The notes under the pieces: model-generated
Told to the model about the DNA's origin: nothing
Database searches by the model: none
The model's input: only the letters and a program-made list of their open reading frames with translations
Position numbers and translations under genes: made by a program
Shown here: piece after piece, positions 22,301 to 34,660 of the stretch
Layout of the letters: every line of letters starts with the position of its first letter
Position numbering within the stretch: the stretch's first letter is position 1
Source: Chloranthus sessilifolius
Lineage: Eukaryota > Streptophyta > Magnoliopsida > Chloranthales > Chloranthaceae
Assembly (NCBI GenBank): GCA_021018995.1
Contig: CM037587.1
Location: 3,536,866 to 3,600,865 of the forward strand
Length of the DNA stretch: 64,000 nucleotides
Direction of reading: 5' to 3'

Positions 22301-23024
22301 CATATTTTAAAAGTCCATTAAACATTGCTAAACGCACCCCAATTATTACTAACACATATTTAAGGGCTTTTAGGGTATATTAATTAGATTAATTAATTAT
22401 CATGAGTCATTATAAAATAAAGTACGCATTACATTCATGCGTAAAATTAATCACATCCATCAAATCAATTAAACTAATCATAATTACAAATCTAGCAAAT
22501 AATTAAGGACTAAATAACGAAAAATCGCGGTCGTTACCTTAGTGCCATGTGGAACACCATCTAAGCCCTTTGATTTGAAGGTGATGACGTAAATTTCATT
22601 GCTTCCAAATTTGGCACAAAACATGATCTCTGCCATCTGATTTGCCTCAGTCAAACATTGAATCAGATGATGGCCTTTGACTATATTGAATAAGATGATA
22701 GACATCACATTTCATGACGATCGTAGACAGAAAAGATCTTTACATCATGGCCTTCAAATCAAAAGGCTTAGACGGTGTTCCACGTGGCACGTATCTCAAA
22801 ATATCAAGTCTCTCTTTCTAGACGATGTGCCACGGTACAAATATCGTGTGCCAGTTATAGCTCCCTTTATTAATTTCTTTATAAATATATTTTTAGTTTT
22901 TTTTTTTCCAATCTCCCCTTCTTCCCAATTTTTCCATTTTTTTTTTGAATTTTTTCCCAAGCCAATTATTTCCCAAACCTTGAAACCCATGCAGAGTTCT
23001 TAGTCACTTTGGTTGTGTTTATAG

Positions 23025-23242
23025 GAGGAGGGAGTGTTCTTAGTCGGAGGGAGGAAGAGGAAGCTAGGGCCGAAGTTGATGCGGAGTTCTTTGTGGAAGA
23101 GAGAGAGTCAATTAGTAAGAAGAAGAAGAAGCATGGAAAAAAGTTTGAACGCACTGGAGCAGCGGATGATGATTTGGGGTCTCTTTTCGGAGACGGCATT
23201 ACCAGAAAATTACCGAGGTTTGCCAATAAGATCACTTTAAAG
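23025..23242 (+). CDS. RRP5: RRP5 homologue, copy 2, exon 2
   Basis: Acceptor TTTATAG/GAGG and donor TTAAAG/GTACAA give 218 nt. Joined to exon 1 it completes glycine and reads GGGSVLSRREEEEARAEVDAEF..., then a KKKKKHGKK patch, DDDLGSLFGDGI and LPRFANKITLK. The acidic/coiled DFPRGG...EVDAEF linker and the following lysine patch are the usual N-terminal layout of plant RRP5 ahead of the first S1 repeat. The frame is open and ends in phase 0. The next exon is 17.1 kb away at 40356 because intron 2 is packed with transposons. Confidence 0.9.
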
Positions 23243-23469
23243 GTACAAAATATGACACCATATTTGATTTTTTATAATGAAGGGTTTCTTATGAGATGCA
23301 TATATTTTCATTTTGATATGTCATATGATCATAGCCACAAGTTGTGAATCACTAAAACTAAAGGATGAATGCTCCTTGGATTTGGGACAATAGATGCTTT
23401 GTGTTGATACTCTGCTAGAACATGGGGCTTTAACAATTTGGAAAAAATGTGTATCTTACAAGTAATTTT

Positions 23470-24062
23470 CACTCATTAATTAGGATTGCCCAATCGATGC
23501 TCCTTGCGTCTTTACTCTGAGGAGTCGACCCCACTCCTCTTTGTCCATTGTCGGATTACACAAGAGATTTGGGACGTTATCCTTAAGAGGTTTGACATGG
23601 CGTGGGTCTTTTTGGAGTCCATCCCAAGCCTCTTCTCTTCCTGGTTGGGCATCAAGTTTGGCGGGGTGGCTGGGGTTTATTGGAGGGTTGTTCTATTTGC
23701 GGTCCTGTGGAGGATTTGGTTGGAGCGAAATGTGCGTATTTTTCGCAAATCATCGTCCGACCGGGATGATTCCTAAATCTATTGTGGAGCTCTTGTGCTC
23801 CTGGGTGGTGCTGGACAAAGATGGGGCCTTAGCGTGTCCTGAGAGCTTTGACCCTGGTTAGAGCCCTTGGACCGGCCTCTCGGCTCTCTGGAAGGCGTCG
23901 GGGGTGTCATTGTGTTGTGTTCTTTTGTTTGTTTTCCTTTTGGTTTTTGTTTGTTTTCTCTTGGCTTTGGCAGTTTTCACCGGGCTTTTGCTCGGTTTCC
24001 AGCTCCTCGTTGGCTCTTATTAATGCATTTGGCGTGCCTTTACCGATCAATAATAAAAATAA
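23470..24062 (+). mobile_element. 5'-truncated L1 LINE tail in intron 2 (unit A)
   Basis: Frames at 23486-23776 read LFVHCRITQEIWDVIL and VLWRIWLERNVRIF, the zinc-binding reverse-transcriptase C-terminal region (zf-RVT) of plant L1 elements. A GT-rich 3' untranslated region and an (AATAAAA)n tail ending about 24062 follow. Only the 3' end of the element is present, the normal outcome of target-primed reverse transcription. Unit B has the same insertion at about 61430-61995. Confidence 0.8.
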
Positions 24063-25024
24063 AAATAAATGTTTTGGAATTGGATGACTCGATTTATTTT
24101 AGTATCTTATTTATTGGTATATTCCAATGCCTTAGCTTTCATTTTACCTGGAAGTGTGGTTGGGAATTGGATGGTTCAATTTATTTCAGTATCTTAGTTA
24201 TTGGTATATTCCGATGCATGAGCTTTCATTTTAATGGAAAGTGTACAAACTACAAAACCACGTGTGGTTTTGCATCCTTGACTAATTATGCGAATGACTA
24301 GAACGCTCTCAACGCTCCTTAATATATGTGGATGCATTGATGTCACTTGAAATGGTTTTTCGTCTTCATACTCATAATCATCATTTTCCCCCATGTATTA
24401 GGGCTCAAATTTGCGAGTCTTATTTCACCATGCATTTATGTTCAAATCAGGGCTAAATTCTTTGGTCCTACCGATTAAAAAAAAAACTTTGTTAATTTGC
24501 AATTCTTCATGTTGTTTCAATCATTCTCACCAGTTTTTATTTGTCTTCCCCGTATCCGACTTCCTTATGCCTATATCATTCATGGTCACAAAGTTGGGGA
24601 TTCAACAATCAATCGGCAAGGGTCAAATTCAGAAAAAATCAGGGAAAATAAAAATAAATAAATAAACAAAAATATATTTCAAGTTAGAAATACTGGTTTT
24701 AATGAACAAACTAATAAAAAATAGGCACAATTCATTAATAAGCATGATCATTCATCATTCAAAAGTAATATGAAACTAATCAAAGTAACAAGTGTTGATG
24801 TCAACTATCAAACATCCTAAATTTCAAACCCGTCAAATAAAAATAAATATTCCACCGTCAAAACATTAAAAACATCACCACCATGGCATGAAGTCATCAA
24901 CATTACTTAAGCATAGGCACCACAATTCCACATATGCATAAGTGCAAACATAAGTGCCTAACCATAAAAAAATTGTTCACAGTCAATGTTCATCATCCAG
25001 AGACAACCACGTAGGAAATAGACC
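24063..25024. other. Intron 2 sequence shared by both units
   Basis: No gene seen. It opens with an imperfect two-copy tandem repeat of about 100 bp (about 24073-24165 and 24166-24245, sharing GGAATTGGATG and TTGGTATATTCC). Homology with unit B ends after AGGAAATAGACC at 25024. Confidence 0.6.
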
Positions 25025-25039
25025 TGTTCAAAATATAAC

Positions 25040-26060
25040 AACTGAACTAAGAAAGACGATAAAAGTCATAACTCAAAATCCAAAGTTGTATGATCATGAG
25101 CGATGTCGTCAAAGTCTAGATCCATGCTCCCATCATCGTCATCATCATCATCATTATCATCGTCATTATCATCGTCTTCATATTCAACATCAACAACTTC
25201 TTCATTGGCTGGTGGTGGAGGTACTGCAGCTGCTGGAGTAGGAGGATGCAACTCGGGTAATGTAACCTAGCTCTCCAAATAAATTGGTCCTGACTTCTGG
25301 TCTTCCTTTTATCTGATCTTTTCAAGTTAAATTCACTCTGTGTCAGATTTAGTGTCATGCTTGACCAATCTATCCCAATAAAAATAGGATTGAGAATAGC
25401 AGCTGCTGCTTGGAGAGGATTATGAAGCTGTTTGTTGCACCTCCAATGAATTTATCCCAATACTCACAGTATAAGTCATGAACATTATTGTAATATTTTG
25501 CAATTGCCTCTTTAGTGCTGTCCATTGCTTCATAGATATATCCAAGAGTTGTTCCTTCTCCCTCTACCATCCTTAGAACTTTTATAAGTCGCTCTGCTGT
25601 TGTAATATTTCTTTTGCATCAAACCATGAATCATCTGCTTATCACATTTGCCACAATCTTTCCTTCTTCAGTTGTTGAAGCCTGCAAATTTCTCCACTCA
25701 ATGGATGCGACCATAAATCACAATGATTGTTCTTCATTCAACATGGACTTCAATATCAAATAATTGATGGAAAATCAAGTAGCATGGGGTCTTTTCAATT
25801 CCCTCTCACCTGTGAATAACCTCATGAGAGCTAAGACATGTTTATTATACAAAAAGCGAACTACATCTCTTGTCTCATCTAAAATTGCCTTCCATTTTGG
25901 TAGTTTATCCAAATCTTCCAGAAGCAAATCCAGGCAATGGGTTGCATAATTCGTCTTGAACACTCGGGGCATCCTTTCGTCTTGAACAATCCCATAATTT
26001 GAAGCATTATCCGCAATGATTTGGACAATATTTTCTCGACCTACGTGGTCATCGATTCCC
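25040..26060 (-). pseudogene. hAT transposase relic, C-terminal half
   Basis: The minus strand reads, in order: a DUF659-like IVQIIADNASNYG stretch (about 26030-25985), TNYATHCLDLLLEDLDKLPKW (25972-25775), a helical block with YIYEAMDSTKEAIAKYYN (25570-25370), and an acidic tail of repeated aspartates (25251-25066). Stops and frameshifts separate the blocks. It lies directly at the point where units A and B diverge, so it probably arrived after or during that divergence. It is a different hAT lineage from the element at 2535-6031. Confidence 0.75.
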
Positions 26061-26061
26061 T

Positions 26062-26370
26062 TTATTTATTTTTTGATTGTTAACAACACTAAGTCCATTA
26101 ATCAAAGCAAAATTACAGCGGAACAAGCCAGTCAAGCGATCAGAAAGAAAAGATGAAAAAACAACTATGTACGAAGGCAAATAAAGAAAAAAACAAAAAA
26201 GAGAAAACAAAATATAGTATAACAGTGGGCCCAGGGGTGGGAAAGAATAGTATCTGAACCCCACATGGCATTTGGAACACATCTATGGAGGCCTTGAGCC
26301 CCACGCTCTCATTAGCTCTTCCATCGAGGAATTTGAACATTTGGGGGAAGTCCGACACCAATTAATGAGA
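26062..26370 (-). mobile_element. LINE 3' tail, short, minus strand
   Basis: A T-rich start (TTTATTTATTTTTTGATTGTT) is followed by a sequence resembling the 3' untranslated region of plant L1 elements (compare TTTTTTTTGATCAGTAATAACGG at 27064). No coding frame. It appears inserted in the hAT relic. Confidence 0.5.
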
Positions 26371-26770
26371 TAGTTACACGATAGACTTTCTTTTAAGTGA
26401 CTTTGTGTGACATTGTGTAAGGCGTCACACGATAGACCCAAATCGTATGATTCGATTTGAATCTAATGATTCAACGAATATCACGATTCGAAAACGATTT
26501 GACCGATTTCAGCCATTTTACGACTTGATTCTAGGATTCAAATCGTAAATCGTTCCAATTTGACCCCCACTTGGATAATCTCAATATATTCCTCCACTAG
26601 ATTATCTTTCTTGATATCTTTGTTTTGATATGTTTGATCTTTCTTGATATCCTATCATAGGCCTTTTCCAAATCATAAAAATCATAGCTTAACTTTTTCT
26701 TTTCTGACTGCTAATTAAGCTAGATACCAAAAATAGTGTGATCTTAAATAGCAAGCCCCAACGATGGTAC

Positions 26771-26831
<61 letters not shown>

Positions 26832-26995
26832 AATTCTAAACTCAATATAGAAATTGGAAATATATTCTACACCTAAGCTAAGCTGCTCATGGATGTGTTG
26901 AAGTGTTGAACTAGTGATTTTCTTATTCTACAACTTATATTCATAGCATCTAAAGGTAAAAGCTTTATCTTTTATTGTATTTTTTAGCTTTATTA
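26371..26995. other. Non-coding intron 2 sequence with (TA)n
   Basis: About 26430-26560 is rich in ATTCGATTTGAAT-like words in both orientations, resembling MITE interiors. A (TA)n tract spans 26773-26826. About 26870-26995 should be the 5' end of the next hAT element; its terminal repeat could not be placed. Confidence 0.5.
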
Positions 26996-27208
26996 TGGAC
27001 CATAATATAGATGAAATACACAATGAAGATAGTGGAGATGAGCTAGATGAAGCAACTATTACTTTTTTTTTTTTTGATCAGTAATAACGGAATATATAGA
27101 AAACCAGCAAGGCGCTGAAGCCATATACAAACCAGGACATAAATAATAAAAAAACAAACAGACATCGGGCAATATCCAAATAACAAGACTACACAACACT
27201 CTAAGCTC

Positions 27209-30200
27209 TCAGATGAAGTCGGCCCCCTTAACCCGGATCCCAACAAAAATAGGAACGGCTGTCCCCAGGCCCTCCGCTTGATTCCCATAAGATAACAAGG
27301 TCCGAGACCGACATAAGAATCGTGCGAACAGGTTGGGACTTGCCTTTAAAAATTCTGCGGTTCCTTGCACACCAAAGACACCACCATACCGCAAACATCG
27401 CTGCTCTCTAGGCTCGTCTCTTCCCCTCAATAGCCATTGCCGCCTCCCAGCTGATCAAGAACAGGTGAGGGGAACGGGGCATCGTCCAAGACATGCAGGA
27501 GCCTTTTAGGATAGCCCCCCACACCTTATGGGCCACTCGGCAATGAAGAAGGAGGTGTGCCGCGGACTCCTCCCCATCCGAGCACATAACACACCTCGTG
27601 GGAACGTCCATTCCTCTGCGGATCGGCAGATCCCTGGTCAGGATTTTTTCCTTGCACACCGTCCACGCGAAAAACCTGACCTTGAGAGGAATATTCTCCT
27701 TCTACAGCCATCTACCATCAAACCTGATGAGAGGACCGCGCGAATACCATTTATATAAAGCTTTGACCGTGAACTTCCCCTCACGATTCAGGTTCCACAC
27801 CCGCTGGTCAACCCCCAAGTTGTTCCTCCGCGCAGCATATAGCTTCCCCAGCAAGACCACATAATTCTCCACCTCGCGGTCCCTAAGGGGCCTCCTAGTA
27901 CCAAGCTCCCAGGCGTCCCTGCTATTGACAACAGAAACGAACTCCGCGATCATGCCACTCTGATTGGGAGAGAGGGAGTAGATGTCCGGGAAGCTAACTC
28001 TAAGCGGACCCTCATCCAACCACGGATCTTCGCAAAAGCGAATACGCGACCCACATCCCCAGCTGTATCCCACACCTTTAGCCAGAAACTCCAAAGTACG
28101 GGAAATGTCTCTCCACCACGGCGAGATATGTCTCTGGGTGATGACGATCCCCAGCCTCCTCGGATAAACCATATTTGTCACGCAGAACCAGCCACCACAG
28201 ACAACCCCTCTCCCCCTCCCTTCCCACTCTCCAAATCCACTTCCCGAGCAACGCCCAATTAGTACGCTTGAGGTTCCGAATCCCCAGTCCCCCATCATTC
28301 ATCGGCAACTGGCAGGTGTCCCAGTTAACAAGATGGTACCTCCTAATCTGACCAGCCCCCTCCCATAGAAACGACCTTTGGATGTGTTCCAATCGATCAA
28401 TGATTTTAGCGGGGCACCGAAACATCGAGAAAAAGAAAATGGGGTTCAATGAGAGCGCTGCTTTCACCAAGACCAGCCTGCCCCCGCTACTCATCTGCCA
28501 AGCTTTCCAAGTCGACAACCGACGTTCAAATTTCTGCACCACCGGTAACCAGTCCCTACTCGTGAGCCTTCGGAATCCAAGAGGCAAACCCAGGTACTTG
28601 AAAGGCAGCCCCTCCACTTGACACCCAACCGAGTCCGCCAAAGACACCAGCAAGTCATGGTCCACCCTTATCCCCGAAACCGTAGACTTGAGGAGATTAA
28701 TCCGCTGGCCCGACACTGCCTCATAAACTGATAGCACATCAGCTATAGCACAAATTTCCGACCTCCCAGCCTTCCCAAATAAAATCGTATCATCCGCATA
28801 CTGAAGATGTGTAATACATCGCCCTTGATGCCCCACTCTAATGCCACTAATCATACCCACAACCTTGGTTTGATCGAACAGCCCGGATAGAGCCTCTCCC
28901 ACCATATTAAAAAGGAAAGGGGAGAGGGGATCACCCTGCCTGCAGAGGCCCCTCGAACTTTTGAAATACCCCTCCGCCGTCCCATTAATCAGCACCGAAA
29001 ACCATGGAGAAGAGTAACACCCTCTCATCCACCTCCTCCATGTGACGCCAAACCCCAACCTTCCCAACATATACTCTAAATTCCCCCAGTTGACCCGATC
29101 ATAAGCCTTAACCATGTCCACCTTCCATACCACAGCAGGCGTGCGAAGAGCATGAGCGGAGTGAATAGTCTCATTGGCAACCGCCACAAGGTCCAAGAGA
29201 TGTCTACCATGAACGAAGGCCCCCTGATTACCAGATATGATAGTGTCCATGACCCACTTTAACCTGTTTGCCAGCACCTTCGCAATGATTTTGTAGACGC
29301 AATTAGTAAGGCTGATCGGTCGGTAATCCGAAATATTCACCGCCCCGTGAAACTTGGGAATAAGGGTAATGAAGGTCGAGTTAAGGGCTCTCCCAATAAA
29401 CCTAGTAGAGTGGAATTCGTGGAAGACCCCCATGAGATCAGCTTTAATCGTCTCCCAAAAACCGCGGTAAAATTCCATCGTAAACTAGTCCGGCCCCGGC
29501 GATTTATTTCTACCGCCTGATCTGATGGCATTCCACACTTCATCCTCCGTAAAGAGACTCTCCAAGTCCCTACTAGTCTCAACCGAAATAGGTGTGAATT
29601 GAAGCTCATCCAGAACCGGTCTAAGTATACCCTCATCCGTATACAACCGTTGGTAGAACCCCACAATCTTATCCCGCACCTCCTCATGCCTTGAGTACTC
29701 CACCCCGTCCACGATGATGTTCCCCAAAAAGTTAGATTTGTTGCGGGCATTTGCAACAGCATGGAAGAACTTCGTGTTGGCATCCCCTTCTTTAAGCCAC
29801 CTCGCTTTCGCTTTTTGCATCCACATAATTTCCTCAGCCCTACAGGTCTCCCTGAACTCTGCCTGAGCATGCACTTGAGCCTCCCTCTCTCCCGCGGACA
29901 GCCCCATGGTCTCCTCCAAATTATCCAGAGCTTCCATCTTAGCGAGTAGTTCTCCCTTTTTAACATGCACTTTCCCATACACCTCCACGTTCCAAACCTT
30001 AATCCTTTCCTTAGTCCGATGCAACTTGTTGATGAAATGAAAGGCAGCCGAGCCATTCGAAACCGGTTCCGCCCACCACCCCCGAACGTTTTCCCGAAAG
30101 CCTTTGTCCAACAACCACATATTTTCAAAACGGAAAGGGGCAGGGCCCCTCCCCCGGGACTCCCAAGTGAGCAAAATGGATCGATGGTCCGAGATGGCGC

Positions 30201-30842
30201 TAGCATGTGCTTCCACCCTGAGCTCCCGGGAAATCATCAAGTCACCAAGAGTGCACAGTATCCGCCGAGAGACTAGGGTCCCGCATACTAGATCACGTAA
30301 CTGCTTCCAAAGACGGATGTCAACTAATCCCCAATCCGCAATGAAGGAGTTGAAATCACGCATGGCCGGAACGTTGGCCGGTCGACCCTGCTTCTCGAAG
30401 TCCTAATGGATGGCATTGAAGTCCCCGGCGAAGCAAAGTCGGAACTCTCATTGAGCAGCCAACGCGTTCAACTCAAACCAGAAATCTCCCTTCTCCCGGT
30501 CCGACACCGGACCATAAATTCCCGCAAAGCTCCAAACACTCCTAGACGCTTTATCCCGCAGCACCACAGAGGCCGAGAAGGAACCGAATTCCTCATCAAT
30601 TTTATCGAACAAAATCGACGACCAGGCGACCAGGATCCCTCCGGAAGCACCTATGGCGTCAACAACGATCCAGTCCCAGCTACCACCCCCAATATAGAAA
30701 CCACCTTTCTCCCATCACAAGTTCCCCACTTGGTTTCTTGTAAGGTAACCACAACAAGTTTGAAAGATTTTATCGCCTGTTGCACCCCCGACCTTTTCCC
30801 CCGATCATTAAGCCCTCTAACATTCCATGAAAGCATCTTCAT
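27209..30842 (-). pseudogene. LINE ORF2: endonuclease, reverse transcriptase, zinc-binding domain
   Basis: Starts at 30842 (MKMLSWNVRGLNDRG). The APE endonuclease follows, with LQETKW, SFAGIYGPV and, after a stop, GDFNAI and SDHRSILLTW. The linker holds GDANTKFFH. The reverse transcriptase has DYRPISLTNCVYKI, NQGAFVHGR, KVDMVKAYDRV, CRQGDPLSPFLFN and the catalytic QYADDTILFG, then LPFKYLGLPLG. The zf-RVT region carries PLKVRFFAWTV and CVMCSDGEESAAHLLLHC. Clear breaks are TAG at GPD-stop-F (about 29486), at least two frame changes near 30360-30420, one near 28300, and a stop near 27703. The YADD motif is intact but the protein is not. Confidence 0.9.
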
Positions 30843-31861
30843 AATCAGACCATATGAATCCTGCCCCCAAAATCTCTACCCTTCACAACCCCCCCTCCCT
30901 TCTTCCATCCGATAAACCCCACTGCAGTCGCGCCAGCTCCCGCGATTCACCCCGCCTCTTCCTCTTACTGGACTGACGGCTCATAATGATTGATCCGAAC
31001 ACCTCCCGTAGCTCTGCCTGGGATCCTTGAACGTCATCCCGAGGTTCCAGCCGACTCCGATCAACCTATCAATATCCTCCACTAAGCCAGAGTCTGGGCC
31101 ATCAGTGGCCTCCGACGGTTGCATAGAAGAATGGCCCGTCGTCTCCTCACTAGCCGTATCCAGTCCAACCCCCCTATGCAGCACCAATTCAAACCCAGCG
31201 GCAACCGGCGGTCCCTCAGCCTCCTCAGCCAGCTCGTTCTCCCCGGGAAAAGACCGTCCCCTCATGTGATTCTCCGGCTCTCTGCTACGGATCCTTTGAA
31301 GCCACCCAGTCTCCCCAGCTACCAAACAGGAAGAAAGCTGATCCCCCGAAATAGCCATGGATGCAGAAAGAAAAGGAGTAGAGCTCGTAACAAGGGGGCC
31401 ACAATAGGTAGTCGACCCGGTTGGAATATCCTAGCCCACAGCTCCAGAGGGGCCCCCGACATCCCTAATATTTTCAAGGCCCCTAAGGTCCCACGTGCGC
31501 AAGCCAATCATCCCATTAAAAAACCCGGGCCCAAAAGCCATCGAAGGAGGCCACGTGTCGGTAACCAGCGATGAAGGCCACGTGTCGGTAGCAGCTGCTC
31601 CTTCCCCCGTTGCATGTATAAATTCCCTCCAGACCTCTTGCCCCACCAAGAAACCTTGCGAAGCAGAAAGAGACCTTCCAGAGCCTTCCGACACCAGGCC
31701 ACGTGTCACCTCCAGCTCCATCCTGTGTCCCACTTCCCGAAACCCCCCCATAAACCTTCTCCTTCTCAAGTAAAACCTAAGCGGCATTTTGCATCGAAGA
31801 GGAGCAGACAGCGCAGAGAAGCCGACCACCTTGAGCTCCATCGGGTCCCAGGTACGACCAC

Positions 31862-33248
31862 CTACCTCGTCCGACACATCCGACACCCCCTTCTGATCCC
31901 ACCTACTTCCATTTTCTGCAGGTGTACGATCATGGGATCGTCAAGCAAGCTAAGCCGGGCCATCGACCGTACGGAAATCGCAAAACTCCCCTCCGGCACC
32001 TCAACCGACATCGAAGGAGCAGCAATAGTGTCCATCCCTTCCGGCACCACAGGATGAGTGACTTGGATGACGACAGCACCCCCCACCGGCGGAACCGATA
32101 AGATCCGTGGGCGCAAATCGTTCGAAGAGTCCGAGGCCGAGCACCTCTCCGAGCCTCTCGTAGATATCCCATCCGACGTAGCCCCTCCATGTCGGACTGG
32201 ATCCGAGAGCGCATGAACCACCATTTCTGGAGCCTCCATGACGCCAAAGCCAGAGGACAGAGTCCCCGACGTCCCTTCGACCGGCTGATGCTTTCCCCCG
32301 ACCCCCTCCCCACGGGCGAGTTCTACGAGGAGCTGATAGCGTTGGCCGTCAACCAAGACGTCGATGAGCCTAGGAATTCCGTCGATCCTCTCGACCCCCA
32401 CGAGAATACGAATGTGGGACGTGATCCAGAGGTCCGCCGATCGCCTATCGACTCTGATGAAGCGACCGCATCTGCGCTCAATCCCGCAGAACATCTCCGG
32501 GGACCACGCATGGAGCGGGAGACCGAAGATATCTAACCAAACTCCCCCCTCCTCCTCAAGCACCTTAGCCGCACAGACCGAAGGTTCCCAGCGACGACAA
32601 ACCACCAGGCAACCCTCAATGAGTAACCGCTTTTTGAGACAACAAGCCGTCGCGTCGTTCTCCGTCCCGAAACGTAGAAGGAACGAAGAGGGAGAGATAG
32701 TAGATACCTTAGGCATAACAGCCATCTTCCAACAGTGATTAACCCACCGATGTACAGAGAATAATGATAATATATCACTGTTAGCCTCTAAAACGACCCA
32801 GTAATACCTTAAATTAACCGCAAGCGCCCAACTGTGAGGAAGGTCGACTCCGAGGGACCCGGAGGGAATTGGAAGCTCCCGAACCATGGGACCACTCGAA
32901 GTCGACAACACCGACACCGGATTCCCACGGTGGCAAAACAACTCGCCAGGCCGCCGACTGGGGAGAGCCAAAGAGGCCGCATCAACCGTTCTATTTTTTT
33001 TAGTCACAACGGACCACCCCCGCCGAATGTCTCGAATCTGAGACTCGTGTAGAAAAAACTGAGTCCCTACCATGAGGCCGAGTCTCGGAGTTCGAAGAAA
33101 CAATCGTGCCCTGTGCTCTCGTGGCTTCGCAACCAAGACGGTGGCAAACCGATCGCCGATGAAAATTTACATTACGACACCAATCACATATCCAATCCCC
33201 TTCCCTGAGCACAAGGCACGATTTTCCTGCACCTGCCATTCGTGACAC
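31862..33248 (-). pseudogene. LINE ORF1: degenerate RanBP2-type finger plus DUF4283 domain
   Basis: Two overlapping minus-strand frames. 33248-33000 begins MSRMAGAGKSC and contains GDWICDWCRNVNFHRRSVCH, close to the RanBP2 zinc-finger pattern W-x-C-x2-C-x3-N-x6-C, with the fourth cysteine position changed (CHRLGC). 33136-31862 is 424 codons, with the DUF4283 core FLLRFGTENDA...LIEGCLVVCRRWEP, then VWLDIFGLPLHAWSPE and GRFIRVD. A frameshift between 33136 and 33000 separates the two. A low-complexity tail continues in other frames to about 30980, ending DIDRLIGVGWNLGM. ORF1 products bind the LINE RNA. Confidence 0.75.
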
Positions 33249-34660
33249 TCCTCTTATCTAGATGGGAGAATCCTAAAAAAAGCAACTATTACTCCTTTGT
33301 GGAAGTATGTTACTAAGATTGTTGAAAACAAAGGATTTAAAGGGGGAGGTACTTTAAAATTTACATGCAACTATGGTTGTCGAGAGAAACCTTACTCTGG
33401 CTCTTATTCTTGAGTTAGAGCTCATATGATCGGGCTTTTGCCTAATCAACCAGCTCAAGGCATTGCCGTGTGTCCAAACGTTTCTCCCGCCGAAGAGAGA
33501 GGTTACGAAAAGAAGAGGGGGAAGCTTAGGAAGTCTATGGAGATGCTAGTAATAAGGGAAAAACAAATAAACACCAATCAATCAATGAAGTAGCAACAAC
33601 AAATAAAACACTTTTGAAAAATGGGGCACTAGCGAAAATGTTTGATATTGGTGGGCGGGATGACGTAGATGCTAAAATTGCACGTTGCATGTACGCCAAT
33701 GGAATACCTTTCAATGTCGCTAAGTCTCCTTATTGGGTAGATATGGTGAGTGCAATAAACCATGCTCCCAATGGATACAAACCCCCTAACTATGAAAAAT
33801 TGCATACTTCATTGTTGGATAAAGAATAAATAAAGTTGCAAAACTCGTTAGCCTCTCATTCTCAAGAATGAAATACATATGGTGTATCAATTGCTTATGA
33901 TGGATGGACAAATATGAAAAATGAAACATCGATTAACATTATGACAAATTCTGGAGGTTATTCTATGTTTGTAAATGCACATGATTGCCCTGGAATTGTA
34001 AAATCGGGAGTAAACATAGCGAATTTACTTTTGAAAGCAATAGATTCAGTTGGAACATATAATGTTGTGCAAGTACTAACAAATAATGCTTCAAATTGCA
34101 AAGCAGTCTAAAAATCTGTGTTTGGCGTTTGTAGATGAGCAATACAAGAGAGGTAAGAAAATTGTGAAGTACGTCAAAAATCACTCCGCTCTTCAGTATT
34201 GTTTCCGTACTTTTTCAGAATTATAAGTGTTAAAAGTAAAGAAAACAAGATTCGGACAGCACTATATTGTTCTTCGTCGTTTGGTTAAAGTTTAGGCTGC
34301 ATTAGTCTCTATGGTTTTAAGTAAAGAGTGGAGAAAGATGAAACTTGCTAGTAGTGATGAAGAACATGAAGATATTGAAAAGATCATTCTCAATGATGAT
34401 TTTTGGATGCAAAGTGAATTAGTTTTGAAATTCACAAAGCCCATTTTCAACATGCTAAGGTTTGTGGATTCTGATAAATCAGTAATTGGGGAAGTATATG
34501 AAGAGATGGATACTATGGTTGGGCGCCTGAAAGAGGCCCTTTGTGATGAAGGAACTCTTTATCAGGTTGTTTATGAAATCATTGTTCAACGATGGGATAA
34601 AACTAATATTCCATTACATTGTTTTGCATTTGTTCTAACACCTAAATTCTATTCACAACA

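Larger units (their letters stand above)
20112..22538. mobile_element. Solo LTR (2427 bp), TSD TTAGT, unit A only
   Basis: It starts TGTGACGTCCCC and ends CGGTCGTTACC, ends typical of plant Ty3-type LTRs. It is flanked by the 5-bp direct repeat TTAGT (20107-20111 and 22539-22543). Unit B has one uninterrupted TTAGT at the same site (near 60501-60506), so the insertion is younger than the split of the units. There is no internal retroviral-type coding region, hence 'solo'. The interior has a GATTCGGATTC-type repetitive stretch (21360-21620) and two short tandem arrays (22015-22300). Confidence 0.85.
1..25024. repeat. Segmental duplication, unit A
   Basis: This stretch is repeated, in the same order and orientation, at 43884-62956. 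Position 1 aligns with 43884, exon 5 at 9199 with 53968, exon 1 at 19603 with 59993, and the match ends after 25024/62956. It carries the end of one RRP5 copy and the start of the next, so it is one period of a tandem array. It differs from unit B by a solo LTR (20112-22538), an extra 4.4 kb (14227-18647), and the lack of about 0.94 kb near 6350 and about 90 bp near 6637. The independent indels argue against simple assembly copying. Confidence 0.93.
27064..33279 (-). mobile_element. Near-complete L1 LINE nested in hAT, TSD AAGCAACTATTACT
   Basis: The 6.2-kb element is flanked by the 14-bp direct repeat AAGCAACTATTACT (27050-27063 and 33280-33293). On its own (minus) strand it runs from about 33279 through ORF1 and ORF2 to a poly(A) tail, seen as a T run at 27064-27076. 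Variable-length target duplication plus poly(A) is the hallmark of target-primed reverse transcription. Removing it restores the host hAT reading frame across the junction. It is the best preserved element in the window and unrelated in position to the LINE remnants at 1-6350 and 41590-51060. Confidence 0.92.

Noticed and set aside
29337..30206. Long 289-codon minus frame overlapping LINE ORF2
   Set aside because: It is an out-of-frame shadow; the neighbouring frame 30363-29485 carries the recognisable endonuclease/linker motifs.
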